Positions 26,920 to 36,537 are shown, numbered from the stretch's first letter. The stretch is DNA of 37,035 nucleotides from Planctomycetota bacterium (GCA_003669125.1 QWQF01000303.1:1-37035); one strand, 5' to 3'. Notes: generated by a model not told the origin, from the sequence alone. Numbers and translations: made by a program.

Positions 26920-28080
26920 TCAGTTGGCGCCACCGACCGCATTTGGAGACTTGCGTGCGAGAATCTTTGTGCCGAGGTTGCCGAGGTATATGACGTGTTC
27001 ATCTGGGATATCTGACCATTTTTTGCCGGGAGGCGGTTCATTGACATGGCTCGTGTGCTTTACAAGCACTTCAGCCATCGCCCTTCCGGCGAGTTCATAT
27101 CCCGGCATAGCCTCATGAGTAACATACACTGTTGTGGTGATTGAGGTTCCTGTGGACGTGCCCCCTGTGATCGTTATGAAACCATCAAAAACATTCACGC
27201 CGAATGTCTTTTCCATAGATTGACTCTTCGTCACACTAATCTCGCCGCCCAAGGCTTGACCGGGATTACCCCTAATCTCAAGCGTGTTGGGAACATGCTC
27301 CCATTTATGCACAAGAGAAGTCTCCCGTCTGTCTGTCCAATACCTCATCGTCCCCACGTCAAAATCTTGGGATTCGGCAACACTCCAGAGAATCGGTTCT
27401 TCGGATGGCGTCGGTTCTGAGATCACTTTCCATTTCTGCTGTGCTTTGACCGTGAACGTGAACTCCGCCTGTGACGACGCACCAAGCGCATCAACCACTT
27501 GGATTGTGACCGTGATCGTCTGATCGGGAATTTCGCCAGGATCATCGGTTGTGGCATCATCCGTTGAATAATTCGGATCTGGCGGCGGTTGGAAGTGGAT
27601 TGAATTACCGTCAAACGTGATCCCTGATGGCAGTGTTCCGACGACCGAATATGTCAGCGGATAGTTGAAATCCGGATCAGTGGCGAAAACTGGAATCACC
27701 ATCTCTGAATCACCCTCAACGACCGTAACGTCTTGGCCGTTGATTATTGGGTTTTGATTCGTGTCGCCACCCGTGAGCGTGTCGCCACCCGTGAGCGTGT
27801 CGCCACCCGTGAGCGTGTCGCCACCCGTGAGCGTGTCGCCACCCGTGAGCGTGTCGCCGCCTGTGAGCGTGTCGCCGGTCGAGTTGCTTGTGTTGCCACC
27901 GGTCGGATCACCACCGTCAGCGATTTGGTCATCGGAGGTGGCGCTCAACATCAGACGCGATTCCAGAGAAATATCAGCAGCGGCGGGCAGAACCGTTTTC
28001 AGTGGCCGACGACGTTGGCGTTGTCCCGCTGAAATTCGAGTGGCGAATTGAGCGAACACTTGCTTGGAGCCCAACTTCAT
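26920..28080 (-). CDS. Planctomycete extracellular protein with TGGDTL hexapeptide repeats and cadherin-like domain
   Basis: 386 aa from the ATG at 28080 (AAAGG upstream). The N-terminus is basic (RQRRRPLK) and followed by D-I-S-L-E-S-R-L-M-L-S-A, the planctomycete extracellular 'LESR' motif. Next come six T-G-G-D-T-L hexapeptides (about residues 70-107) encoded by an 18-bp tandem repeat. Then a domain with V-V-E-G-D-S-E ... F-A-T-D-P-D-F-N-Y-P-L-T-Y-S-V ... F-T-V, a cadherin-like or He_PIG-type Ig fold (about 118-215). The last ~170 residues are beta-rich and unrecognised. It is probably anchored or exposed at the cell surface. GC is lower than in neighbouring enzyme genes. A two-gene operon with the 26241-26888 gene is likely. 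Confidence 0.8.
   Translation of the reverse strand: MKLGSKQVFAQFATRISAGQRQRRRPLKTVLPAAADISLESRLMLSATSDDQIADGGDPTGGNTSNSTGDTLTGGDTLTGGDTLTGGDTLTGGDTLTGGDTLTGGDTNQNPIINGQDVTVVEGDSEMVIPVFATDPDFNYPLTYSVVGTLPSGITFDGNSIHFQPPPDPNYSTDDATTDDPGEIPDQTITVTIQVVDALGASSQAEFTFTVKAQQKWKVISEPTPSEEPILWSVAESQDFDVGTMRYWTDRRETSLVHKWEHVPNTLEIRGNPGQALGGEISVTKSQSMEKTFGVNVFDGFITITGGTSTGTSITTTVYVTHEAMPGYELAGRAMAEVLVKHTSHVNEPPPGKKWSDIPDEHVIYLGNLGTKILARKSPNAVGGAN
27761..27868. repeat. 18-bp in-frame tandem repeat, six copies
   Basis: Units of GTGTCGCCACCCGTGAGC (plus strand) start at 27761 and repeat every 18 bp. Five copies are identical at the base level and the sixth has two changes. On the coding (minus) strand they give the hexapeptide T-G-G-D-T-L. 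The near-perfect identity suggests recent expansion and likely length variation. Confidence 0.9.
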
Positions 28081-28240
28081 GATGTGCCTTTCATCTCGTT
28101 TGGCGACTGATTGCCGCGTCGGCGTGGCCGAAGAACTCCGCCAAAGAAACCGCCGACGTGCCAGAAGGTGACTACCACATACGACGTGAGCCTGTTTGTC
28201 AACCGTACACCACAAACTCAATCGAACGCACATTTGCGTT

Positions 28241-28500
28241 TCACGCAATCGCCTTTTTCACGACGACACCGCGTGTGCCGGTGATGCGTACTTTCTGGCC
28301 CTTGCAGAAGCACGTCAGACGTTCGTGGTGCAGGCCGATGCGGCCGTCTTTCAGGCGAGTGTTCTGTCGCGGAGCGACCGAGCGACCACGGCCCAGCGAT
28401 CGCTCTGCTTGGCCAGTCCCGGCAAGTGTTCGCAGATGTCGAGGCCCGGAGTCTTCGTCGCGATCGGCTGGAACTCGCCACGCACCTCGGCCGGACAACA
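28241..28500 (-). pseudogene. DUF1501 scar: internal piece joined to the C-terminal end
   Basis: The upstream part reads P-A-E-V-R-G-E-F-Q-P-I-A-T-K-T-P-G-L-D-I-C-E-H-L-P, then A-K-Q-S-D-R-W-A-V-V. This is the early DUF1501 region that follows the first His motif. It hits a stop after R-D-R-T-L-A. In another frame the sequence continues with H-H-E-R-L-T-C-F-C-K-G and T-R-G-V-V-V-K-K-A-I-A, the exact C-terminal type of the gene at 22490-23983. The ~300 residues between are missing, including the GEFGRTP core. The scar begins 1 bp after the stop codon of the sulfatase at 28502-30136, so the left breakpoint lies at that stop. Confidence 0.8.
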
Positions 28501-28501
28501 A

Positions 28502-30136
28502 TCAGTCGGCTTTTTTCTTGCCGCGCGGCTGCGCGAGCGGTCCCGCCATCGGCGGCAACTCGAAGAACTGTTGGTCGCCGGTCACGCGCGGGTCATTCGT
28601 CCGAGTCAATTCGGACATGAGCTTCGCATTCAACTCCGCTCGCACTGCTTCGAATTTCGGATCGGCCACGACGTTGCGGAGTTGGTGCGGATCGTCGGCA
28701 ATGACAAACAGTTGCTCGCGCGGACGCTTGGCGAAGGCGAGGTCGTAGAACGGCTTCCATTCGGGTTCGTCGCGATGCTTGATGAGCCACGCTTTCGTCG
28801 GGCTGGCGTCCATGTCCGCGAGCGAGACGCGGGTGTTGGTCGCGAACGCTTCCGCGCTCGGTTCGGCGGCGGTGCCGAGCGTTCGCGGAGACCCCATCGG
28901 CCAGCGATCCGGCTCAAAGTTGACGATGTAGAGAAACTCCTTCGTGCGGATCGCTCGCTGCGGATACGGCAGGAAACCTTCGCGAGCGTCCTCGACATGC
29001 CGCTCGCGGCCGGTCAGCGCGAAGCTGCGCGTGTCATCGACCTGGCCGGACTTCTCCGATCGCAACACCGGCACAAGACTGCGAGCGGTCATCACGTCGG
29101 GCGGTTTGACTCCAGCGATTTCCAGAAACGTTGGGGCAAGGTCCGGCAGGCCGACGAAATCGTCGAGCACTCGGCCGCCGCGCGTGCCGGCCCCGCGAAT
29201 CGCGAGCGTCACGTTCGTGCCGAAGTCGTACAGGTTGCACTTGCCGTGCGTGAAGCCGGGCGGGCCGTGATCGCCGCTGACGGCAACCAGTGTGTTGTCG
29301 AGTTCGCCGATCTCTTCGAGCGTCTTCAACAGCAAGCCGATCGCGTGATCGAAGGCTTGAATCTCACCGAAGTAGTCGGCGATGTCCTCGCGGACTTCGG
29401 GCACATCGGGCAGAAACTTCGGCAGCTTCCCTTTCAGCGAGTCCGGCTCGATGCCCCACAACGCTTTGCCGGAGCCGCGCTCCCACGCGCGATGCACGTT
29501 GGTCGGACCAAACCAATAGCAGAACGGTTGGTCCGGTTTGCGATCCGCGAGAAACCCCTCGAAGTTGCCGGTCACGTCGCGATACAGCTCGGCCTTGGCG
29601 TCTGCGAGCGGCTGGCCCTTCTTGACCATCTGCGTGCAGTTCTCGGAGAAGTTGTTGAACTTGCCGCCCGCTTTTTCGTAGGCGAATTTCTCGCCGCCGA
29701 ACGGAGCGTCGTTCGGGGTGCCGGGGCTCCAAACTTTGTACGTCTGCCCGATGTGATAGCCAGCGTCGTTCAATAACAACGGGAAGCTCGGAATCTTTGA
29801 GTCCCACACCGCTCCTTGCAGAATGGCCGCTCGGCCGGTTCTCCAGAAATACTGTCCCGACAGCAACGAACTGCGGCAGGGAGTACACGACGGCGCGTTG
29901 ACGTAAGCTCGGCGAAAGAGCACACCCTCGCGTGCGACTCGGTCAATGTTCGGCGTCTTGATCACGTCATTGATCGAGCCGGCTCCATCGACCGCCGCGA
30001 AGATGCTGGCGTAGCGGCCCCAATCGTCGGCGAACGCAAACAAAATATTGGGCCGCTTCTGATCGGCCGCGTGAGCCGAGCCTGTCGCGAACATCAGCGA
30101 GGTCAGGACCGTGATGAAAAATTTGAGCTTGTTCAT
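28502..30136 (-). CDS. Sulfatase (formylglycine-type), second gene of a sulfatase operon
   Basis: 544 aa from the ATG at 30136, with a Sec signal peptide at about residues 1-23 (ends AHAA). The mature protein starts with the sulfatase metal site [11 protein letters not shown]. The signature C84-T-P-C-R carries the cysteine converted to formylglycine and the conserved arginine, in the context [18 protein letters not shown] near residue 290 supplies further metal ligands. The substrate is unknown; planctomycete sulfatases act on sulfated polysaccharides such as carrageenan, ulvan or fucoidan. It starts 8 bp after the stop of the other sulfatase, so the pair is one operon. The C-terminus ends in G-K-K-K-A-D. 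A deleted DUF1501 follows directly. Confidence 0.93.
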   Translation of the reverse strand: MNKLKFFITVLTSLMFATGSAHAADQKRPNILFAFADDWGRYASIFAAVDGAGSINDVIKTPNIDRVAREGVLFRRAYVNAPSCTPCRSSLLSGQYFWRTGRAAILQGAVWDSKIPSFPLLLNDAGYHIGQTYKVWSPGTPNDAPFGGEKFAYEKAGGKFNNFSENCTQMVKKGQPLADAKAELYRDVTGNFEGFLADRKPDQPFCYWFGPTNVHRAWERGSGKALWGIEPDSLKGKLPKFLPDVPEVREDIADYFGEIQAFDHAIGLLLKTLEEIGELDNTLVAVSGDHGPPGFTHGKCNLYDFGTNVTLAIRGAGTRGGRVLDDFVGLPDLAPTFLEIAGVKPPDVMTARSLVPVLRSEKSGQVDDTRSFALTGRERHVEDAREGFLPYPQRAIRTKEFLYIVNFEPDRWPMGSPRTLGTAAEPSAEAFATNTRVSLADMDASPTKAWLIKHRDEPEWKPFYDLAFAKRPREQLFVIADDPHQLRNVVADPKFEAVRAELNAKLMSELTRTNDPRVTGDQQFFELPPMAGPLAQPRGKKKAD

Positions 30137-30144
30137 TCGGCTGC

Positions 30145-31809
30145 CTATTTGGCCTTGGCTTTCTTTTTCGCCGCTGGCTGCCCGTCGCCCGACTTCTGAT
30201 CGGCGGGCAGATCGCGAGTCGCCAACTCGCGAAACTCGTTCGTCGCTTTGGTCCAAAGCTGCTCCAGTTCGCTGACCTTCTCCGGCATCTTGTCGGCGAG
30301 GTCGTTCGATTCCGCTCGATCTTTGCCGAGGTCGTACAGCTCCCAAGTTTGTTTTCCGTTCGTTGGCTGATTCGCAGCAGTGACGAGTTTCCAATCGCCG
30401 ACACGGATGGCCTTGTTGTTCTCGTGCAGCCACCAGAGGTACTCGCGTGCGACGCCGCGATCCTTCGCGAAGGCGGGAACCAAGCTCTTGCCGGGAGCCG
30501 ACGGGACCGGTTTTCCGTCCCAGGATGCAAGCCGCTGGCCGCCGACCGCGTCGAGGATCGTCGGGACGAGGTCGATCAAGTGGCTCGGATCGTTCCGCAA
30601 TTCACCGCGAGCCGCGATGCCCTTCGGCCAATGCGCAATCAGTGAAGTCGAGATGCCCCCTTCATGCACCCAGGTCTTGTTGCGACGGAACGGAGTGTTC
30701 GCCGCGTTCGACCAACCGGGGCCGAGACACAAGTACGTCTTGTCCGATCCGGGCGGAGCCGTTTGATCGTGACCGTTGCCGCGAACCATCAGCTCCGCGC
30801 TCGCACCATTGTCCGAACAGAAAAAGATCAACGTGTTGTCGAACGCCTGCATCGCGCGAAGCTGTTCGACCAGCCGGCCGATCTCGCGATCCATACGATC
30901 CACCATCGCCGCGTGAACCGCCATCTTCGCCGCTTGAAACTCGTGCTGCTCGGCCGACAGTTCATTCCACGGCAACGGGCGGTTGATCTCACCGGGACCA
31001 AGCTTCGTCAGCGCATCGGGGAACGCATACGGAGGCCCAACCTCTCGCTCCGGCGCAGACAGGCCGCAGCTCAGCAAGCCCATCGACTTCTGCCGCTGCC
31101 AGCGTGCGTCTCGCGCGGCGGTCCAGCCGCCACGATACTTGTCGCGATACTTCGCGATGTCCTCCGCCAGTGCGTGCAGCGGGAAGTGCGGCGACGTGAA
31201 GGCGACGTACGAAAAGAATGGGCGGTCGGCGTGCTGCGTCGTGTGGTCCTTGAGGCACTTGATCGCGTGGTCGGCGATCATCGTCGTGACGTAGCTCGGA
31301 TGCGCCGGATCGACCGGCGGCAGTTTCTTGTCGTCCTCAAAATGATTCTGCGGAGTGAAAAAGCTGTTGTGGTCTTCCAAGCTGTACGAGCGATCGAAGC
31401 CGCCGGCCAAGCGTGCTCCGTCCACGTGCCACTTGCCGGAATGATACGACCGATACCCCAGCGGCTTGAGCATCTCCGGCAGCAACCTCGCCCACGCCGG
31501 CCGAGTCCCCTGCGAACCACTCTTCGGCCCATTCGGCAGTCCATCCCGCCGCACTTGCTGAGCGTAGAAGCCGGTGAGCAACGCCGCGCGCGACGGCCAA
31601 CAACGGGCCGTGTTGTAGAACTGAGTGAATCGCAGACCGTTCTTCGCGAGACCGTCGAGCACCGGCGTTTCGATTTCACCGCCGTAGCAGCCGAGATCAG
31701 AGAAACCGAGATCATCCGCGAGGATGACCACGACGTTCGGCCGAGCTGGTTCAGCGGCCATCGCAGTCGCCGAGAACAAAAACAAAGCGGCACCGACAAG
31801 CAGTTTCAT
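30145..31809 (-). CDS. Arylsulfatase-type sulfatase, first gene of a sulfatase operon
   Basis: 554 aa, with a Sec signal peptide at about residues 1-19 (ends AMAA). Metal ligands are D32-D33 in [19 protein letters not shown]. The signature C70[10 protein letters not shown] is canonical, so the cysteine can be converted to formylglycine. G-K-W-H near residue 130 and F-F-C-S-D-N-G-A near 325 are further family motifs. It is close to the large arylsulfatase A-like group common in planctomycetes. The C-terminus is Lys/Ala-rich (A-K-K-K-A-K-A-K), like that of the next sulfatase. A formylglycine-generating enzyme is required but is not in this window. Confidence 0.94.
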   Translation of the reverse strand: MKLLVGAALFLFSATAMAAEPARPNVVVILADDLGFSDLGCYGGEIETPVLDGLAKNGLRFTQFYNTARCWPSRAALLTGFYAQQVRRDGLPNGPKSGSQGTRPAWARLLPEMLKPLGYRSYHSGKWHVDGARLAGGFDRSYSLEDHNSFFTPQNHFEDDKKLPPVDPAHPSYVTTMIADHAIKCLKDHTTQHADRPFFSYVAFTSPHFPLHALAEDIAKYRDKYRGGWTAARDARWQRQKSMGLLSCGLSAPEREVGPPYAFPDALTKLGPGEINRPLPWNELSAEQHEFQAAKMAVHAAMVDRMDREIGRLVEQLRAMQAFDNTLIFFCSDNGASAELMVRGNGHDQTAPPGSDKTYLCLGPGWSNAANTPFRRNKTWVHEGGISTSLIAHWPKGIAARGELRNDPSHLIDLVPTILDAVGGQRLASWDGKPVPSAPGKSLVPAFAKDRGVAREYLWWLHENNKAIRVGDWKLVTAANQPTNGKQTWELYDLGKDRAESNDLADKMPEKVSELEQLWTKATNEFRELATRDLPADQKSGDGQPAAKKKAKAK

Positions 31810-31855
31810 GACGCGGTCTCGCAGAAAAGCATGTCACTCCACCAACCTTGCGTCG

Positions 31856-31942
31856 GTGGCTCGCGGGCCTTTTGCACTACGAATGTTTCACCGTCATCAA
31901 CGTCGTGCAAAAGCCCGCAAGCCACTGAGACAAGCTCAGTGG
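31856..31942. repeat. Inverted repeat plus hairpin between a sulfatase and the monooxygenase-fold gene
   Basis: Arms of about 21 bp pair GTGGCTCGCGGGC...TTTTGCAC (from 31856) with GTGCAAAAGCCCGCAAGCCAC (to 31925), with one mismatch and one extra base, around a loop of about 27 bp. A second hairpin overlaps its end: CCACTGAG/CTCAGTGG with a 5-nt loop at 31922-31942. It is a different sequence from the GCGYCAGCGAG palindromes. Confidence 0.65.
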
Positions 31943-31959
31943 GGGCGCTGGATGGTGGA

Positions 31960-32244
31960 TTAGTGCTTGTAAACCTTGTGCATTGGGCGGCCGGAGAGGA
32001 TCTGTTCCTTGCCCCACGTGGTGACGTCACGAAACGCTTGGCTTTGAATAAAGCTCTTGAAGGCTTCCTCGTCGGACCATTCGCTGGTGATGAGGTACGA
32101 CGCGCCGTCGCTGACATCCTTCCACAACGTCGAATCGGTATGTCCCGCGGCCGCTCGCAACGCACCCAGGACACCGGCGAACTTGCTCTCAAATTCCTGT
32201 TGCTTCCCTTCGATCACATGATAATTCATCCCGACAGTCACCAT
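31960..32244 (-). CDS. Small antibiotic-biosynthesis-monooxygenase (ABM) fold protein
   Basis: 94 aa, with AGGAG about 8 nt before the ATG. The pattern is the dimeric alpha/beta ABM fold: an N-terminal strand M-N-Y-H-V-I-E-G-K, a helix F-E-S-K-F, then T-L-W-K-D, Y-L-I-T-S-E-W-S-D-E-E-A-F and a helix F-I-Q-S-Q-A-F-R-D-V. Members include cofactor-free quinol monooxygenases and haem-degrading enzymes, but many have unknown roles. There is no signal peptide, so it is cytoplasmic. It is divergent from the MMPL transporter gene and 150 bp upstream of the sulfatase operon on the same strand. Confidence 0.85.
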   Translation of the reverse strand: MVTVGMNYHVIEGKQQEFESKFAGVLGALRAAAGHTDSTLWKDVSDGASYLITSEWSDEEAFKSFIQSQAFRDVTTWGKEQILSGRPMHKVYKH

Positions 32245-32579
32245 CTTGCACGCTCCTGTTGAACCTTCAAATGGAAGTCAGAAACAGCACCACTCGATGC
32301 GATGCCGGCCTGACGTGAGGAGCGGATCGTACAGAGCCTCGCGTTCGCCCAACAGCGCTGCAAGTCGATCCAGAGGAGATGAGCGTGGCGAAAACTCCTG
32401 GTGATTGAAAAGCCCGGAACTCGAATTGAAGATTCCCTGAACGGCCTGGAGAAGGTGTCAAACAAAACCGGCTGCTGGACACTGCTCGAACAAATTGGAT
32501 CATCCTATGCTTCCGAACGTGCGCGTCTTGCGCCAGTGAGTAGTGACCATCGCAATCCCGCTTCCTCGAAAGGGGAACC
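32245..32579. other. Divergent promoter region between ABM and MMPL genes, 335 bp
   Basis: No gene seen. The region must contain promoters in both directions. It is more A/T-rich near 32400-32520. I found no hexamer pair strong enough to list. Confidence 0.35.
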
Positions 32580-34970
32580 ATGTTTGAAAGAATTGGCCGG
32601 CTGATCTCGCGACGTGGAAGCTGGTTTGTCGTGGCTTGGCTCGTTCTGCTCGTCGGAGCCTGGCGATCCGCGCCCGAGTGGACTTCGGTGGCCAAGCAAG
32701 GTGAGTTTGATTTTCTGCCGGACTACACAAGCAGTCGCCAGGCTCTGAAGGTGTCCAACCAAGCCTTTCCGAATGACGTCACTCGAAGCACCATCGTGCT
32801 GGTGGTACGTCGCGAAGCGAGTGATTCGAAACTGTTGGAATCCGATCTGAGCTTCGTGAATGAGACTCTGGCTGCTCGGCTGCGCGACTTGGCCGAACAA
32901 GAGGCTTTGCGGATTTCGCGTGTCCGATTGCCGTCTGACGAACTGGTCGGACCATTGCTCGTCAGCAGCGATGGCCAGGCCGTTCTGGTCGTCGTGGAAC
33001 TGGCGACCGACTTCTTCGATCTGCGGAATCAAACTCCGGTGAAGTCCATTGAAGGACTGCTCGCAGAACTTCAGCAGTCGTCGGCAACGCCTGAGGGTCT
33101 AAAAGTCTCGCTCAGCGGCAGCGCGACGTTGGGCCGCGATCTCTCAGCGGCGCGGATCGAAAGCGCGAACATCGTCGAAATCGTGACGCTGCTGTTGGTG
33201 ATCGTGCTGTTGATCGGCATCTATCGCGCACCGCTGCCCGCGTTAATCCCGCTGGCAACTGTGTACCTGGCAGTGAAGTTGTCGCTGAAGCTGCTGTCGA
33301 TCCTGGCCGAGCAAGAAGTGATCGGCATCTTTGACGGAGTTCAGACCTACGTCACGGTGATCCTGTATGGTGCCGGGGTGGACTATTGCCTGTTCTTGAC
33401 CGCTCGTTACCGCGAAGAGATCGAAGCCGGAGCAACGTACGATCAAGCAATGACGACCTCGCTCGGCAAAGTGGGAGCGGCCCTTGTCGCCAGTGCGGGG
33501 ACCGTCATCGGCGGCATCGGGATGATGGTGTTCGCCGAGTTCGGCAAGTTCCGCGAAGCGGGCGTCGCCATCTCGTTCAGTCTGATTGTCGTCTTGGCCG
33601 CAGTTCTGTTGTTGAGCTCTGTTCTGTTGCGATTGTCGGGACGCTGGGCCTTCTGGCCGGGAAAACTTTCCAACAGAGCAGCGACAACTTCGCCGGTCAG
33701 TACGGCAGAGATGCCTCCGTATCATCCCACTGGCTGGGATTGGATCGGGCAACGGATCGCAAAACATCCCTTGTTGACGCTGACGCTTTGCGTCGGGCTC
33801 ATGGCTCCCTTCTGCTGCGTGTCCGTGATTTATCACCAGCATGTGAGTTACGGATTTCTGAGCAATCTCCCCAATGACGCGATCAGCGTTCTCGGAGCGC
33901 GGGACTTGCAAGCGCATTTTCCGGGCGGCTCCCTGGGGCCGCTCACTGTCCTGATTCGAAGCGAGCAAACGGACTTCAGTTCGTCCGATGCGATGGACAC
34001 CGTTTCCGGGTTATCCGACTGGCTCAAGGAACATCAGGAGGATTTGCAACTGGCGGACGTTCGCAGTGCCGTGAATCCATTGGGAATCACCGACGCGGCT
34101 GAGCGTGCGTTTGACGGGCTGTCTCGCCTCCAGACAATCTCGCGCAAGAGCGTTTTGCGAAACCGAGCGAACGATCTCTACGTCAGCCAAGCCGATCCGC
34201 TCGCTGGTCACGTCATTCGAATGGATTTGGTGTTCAAGCACGATCCCTTCGCTCGCGACAGCATTGCTCATCTGGATCGCATCGAGCCTCAACTGCGAAC
34301 CGCATTCGCGAAATTACTGCCCGCGGATGCAACGCTGCACTTCCTTGGCTCGACCGCCAGCATCCGAGATTTGAAAATGGTGCGAACCGGAGATCAGCTC
34401 CGCATCAATGCTCTGGTGTGCCTGACGATCTTCGTGATTCTGGTGATGTTGCTCCGGCAACCGTTCGTCTGCTTATTCCTCGTGGTGAGCATGTTATTGG
34501 GCTACGGCACGACGTATGGCACGACGCTGTTTGTCTTCTGGGCACTCGATCCCGCCGGCTTTCCGGGCTTGGACTGGAAGCTGCCGATGCTGCTCTTCAC
34601 GATCCTGGTCGCGGTCGGCGAGGACTACAACATTTTTCTGATGTCGCGAGTGACCGAGGAACAAGCTCGATACGGTCCGATCCAAGGCGTGGTCGTCGCG
34701 TTGTCGCGGACGGGCGGCATCATCTCGAGTTGCGGCGTCATCATGGCCGGCACGTTTTCCGCTTTGATGTTCGGATCACTGGTCAGCATGAAGCAGCTTG
34801 GCTTCGCGCTTTCGTTCGGCGTGCTGTTGGACACCTTCGTCATCCGCCCGATCCTGGTGCCAGCGTTCTTGATCCTCTGGCACACGAAACGGTCCGGCCA
34901 GCCAATCAACGTGAATGCCTCCAAGCTCGCGGTGATCCACTCGACCGTCGATGAAACGGAGCGGAACTAG
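32580..34970 (+). CDS. MMPL/RND-type membrane transporter
   Basis: 796 aa from ATG 32580 (AAAGGGGA upstream). The layout is the RND/MMPL pattern: one helix (about 16-30), a large periplasmic domain (to ~195), five to six helices (about 196-355), a second N-terminal helix (~395-415), a second periplasmic domain (to ~605) and a final helix bundle. Both halves carry the MMPL proton-relay motif, as Y-G-A-G-V-D-Y-C-L-F near 262 and A-V-G-E-D-Y-N-I-F near 680. The family exports lipids, lipid-linked compounds or hopanoids, or drugs in actinobacteria; the substrate here is not known. The gene converges tail-to-tail with the sulfatase at 34974, leaving 3 bp between stop codons and no room for a terminator. 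Confidence 0.93.
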   Translation: MFERIGRLISRRGSWFVVAWLVLLVGAWRSAPEWTSVAKQGEFDFLPDYTSSRQALKVSNQAFPNDVTRSTIVLVVRREASDSKLLESDLSFVNETLAARLRDLAEQEALRISRVRLPSDELVGPLLVSSDGQAVLVVVELATDFFDLRNQTPVKSIEGLLAELQQSSATPEGLKVSLSGSATLGRDLSAARIESANIVEIVTLLLVIVLLIGIYRAPLPALIPLATVYLAVKLSLKLLSILAEQEVIGIFDGVQTYVTVILYGAGVDYCLFLTARYREEIEAGATYDQAMTTSLGKVGAALVASAGTVIGGIGMMVFAEFGKFREAGVAISFSLIVVLAAVLLLSSVLLRLSGRWAFWPGKLSNRAATTSPVSTAEMPPYHPTGWDWIGQRIAKHPLLTLTLCVGLMAPFCCVSVIYHQHVSYGFLSNLPNDAISVLGARDLQAHFPGGSLGPLTVLIRSEQTDFSSSDAMDTVSGLSDWLKEHQEDLQLADVRSAVNPLGITDAAERAFDGLSRLQTISRKSVLRNRANDLYVSQADPLAGHVIRMDLVFKHDPFARDSIAHLDRIEPQLRTAFAKLLPADATLHFLGSTASIRDLKMVRTGDQLRINALVCLTIFVILVMLLRQPFVCLFLVVSMLLGYGTTYGTTLFVFWALDPAGFPGLDWKLPMLLFTILVAVGEDYNIFLMSRVTEEQARYGPIQGVVVALSRTGGIISSCGVIMAGTFSALMFGSLVSMKQLGFALSFGVLLDTFVIRPILVPAFLILWHTKRSGQPINVNASKLAVIHSTVDETERN

Positions 34971-34973
34971 ACC

Positions 34974-36260
34974 TCAAGGATTCTTCGGCGTCTCACCGCG
35001 CCACCACTCGTCGAGCGACTGTCGCAGCTTCGCGACTCGTTCCGGCTGCGATTCCATGAGGTTCTGGGTTTCGTGCGGATCGGCTTGGAGATCGTACAAC
35101 TCAACCTGGCCACTGGGCTCGTTCTGAGAAGTGGGCACGATCAACTTCCAATTGCCGCGCACGAGCCACCGCCAGCGGAGACTCGCGGCGGGGTTCTGCA
35201 AGTCACGCGAGTCGTGCGTGAAGCATTCGCCAAAGACGGTCTCGCGCCTCGCCACGGCCGCCTCATCCAGCAAATTGAGTCCCGGCAGTTCCGCCGGTCG
35301 CTGGAGTCCGACGGCCTCGAGCACCGTCGGCAGGATGTCGAGCGAACTGATCGGCACATCGCTCATTCGCGGTGCGACCTTGCCCGGCCAGCGGACCATA
35401 ATCGGGGTCCGCAGGCCGCCGTCGTATTGCGATTGCTTCGACTTCGGGGCGTACTGCGGCTTGTCCGGATCTTGGATCCAGCCATTGTCGGTGACGTAAA
35501 TCACGATCGTGTTCTCGGCCAGTTTTTGTTCCTCGAGATGATCGAGCAGTTGCCCGCAGGTCTCATCAAAGAACTCGCACATCGCCCAGTACCGAGCGAC
35601 GTGTTCCGACTTCGTCAGCGACTTGTATTTGTCGAACAGCCGCTGCGGCGGGTTGTGTGGAGTGTGCGGCAGCATCGGGGCGTACCAGACGAAGAACGGT
35701 TTGTCCTGCTTCCGAGCCTCGCCGATGAAATCGTCAATCGGCTGCATCGTCTTGCGGCCGATGTCGAGTCCCTCGTCGCCGTGCCGTTGCCCCTTCGTCA
35801 TGCCGTGCGTGAATCCGCCGCGAGTGAACTCTCCCTGCCACCACTTGCCGGTTTGCAGAGTCAGATATCCCGCTTGCGTCAGCAGCCGAGGCAGCGTCGG
35901 CTGCGCGTCCATGAAGCGACTCATCGTTTCACGGCCGGCGGCGAACGTCCCTTTGTTTTTCGAGCCACCCGGCGGATCGTTGTTGGCGATCTTGTGCTGA
36001 TGCGGATACTTGCCGGTGATCAGGCTTGCCAAGCTGGGACAGCACAGCGAACTCGGCACATACCCGCGCCGAAAGACGAGACTCGCGCGAGCCAGCCGAT
36101 CCAGTCGCGGCGTCTGAATGTGCGGATGCCCCATGAATCCGTAGTCGGTCCAGGCTTGATCGTCGGACACGATCAACACGACGTTCGGAGGCGCAGCCTG
36201 CGTCCCATTCGTGGTCAGGCAGACAACTCCCAATACGACCAAAACACGAAACCACCACAT
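34974..36260 (-). CDS. Sulfatase-family protein with Leu replacing the signature Arg
   Basis: 428 aa from the ATG at 36260 with an AGGAG ribosome site. The frame is open upstream to 36794, but that part is repeat-derived. A Sec signal peptide covers about residues 1-22. Metal ligands are D33-D34 in N-V-V-L-I-V-S-D-D-Q. The signature reads C73-C74-P-S-L77 instead of C-x-P-S-R. G-K-W-W near 135, L-P-H-T-P-H-N-P-P near 205 and Y-V-T-D-N-G near 265 follow the family. The arginine normally helps both formylglycine conversion and the active site, so activity as a classical sulfatase is uncertain. Relatives with C-x-P-S-L occur in planctomycetes, so this may be a distinct subfamily rather than damage. 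Confidence 0.9.
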   Translation of the reverse strand: MWWFRVLVVLGVVCLTTNGTQAAPPNVVLIVSDDQAWTDYGFMGHPHIQTPRLDRLARASLVFRRGYVPSSLCCPSLASLITGKYPHQHKIANNDPPGGSKNKGTFAAGRETMSRFMDAQPTLPRLLTQAGYLTLQTGKWWQGEFTRGGFTHGMTKGQRHGDEGLDIGRKTMQPIDDFIGEARKQDKPFFVWYAPMLPHTPHNPPQRLFDKYKSLTKSEHVARYWAMCEFFDETCGQLLDHLEEQKLAENTIVIYVTDNGWIQDPDKPQYAPKSKQSQYDGGLRTPIMVRWPGKVAPRMSDVPISSLDILPTVLEAVGLQRPAELPGLNLLDEAAVARRETVFGECFTHDSRDLQNPAASLRWRWLVRGNWKLIVPTSQNEPSGQVELYDLQADPHETQNLMESQPERVAKLRQSLDEWWRGETPKNP

Positions 36261-36537
36261 CGTTGTCTCCTTGTCCGGCGGAAAGCAGTTGGCGGTGATT
36301 TCAAAAGCGAATCTCACCGGGAGCAAGTCCGAATCACGGACATCCGCTTTCCGCCCACAGCCGGGCAGCACCGAGGCCACCGTCGCCGTCCCCTGAGAAG
36401 AGTGCTTTCGTACCGCAGCAAACCTCCTGAGAGTACCAGTCGCCGCCACCGCATCTCTAGAAGATGTGCCCACTTCTCCAGAACCCAGACATCCTCCCGC
36501 CGCGACCTTCGTGCGGTGTCCACAAACCACCGCCAGT

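Noticed and set aside
27761-27868. 18-bp repeats as a CRISPR array
   Set aside because: There are no spacers between units, and the repeats are in frame within a protein gene.
28196-32262. Long plus-strand frames (526 and 532 codons) opposite the two sulfatases
   Set aside because: They are antisense shadows of clearly identified sulfatase genes in GC-rich DNA.
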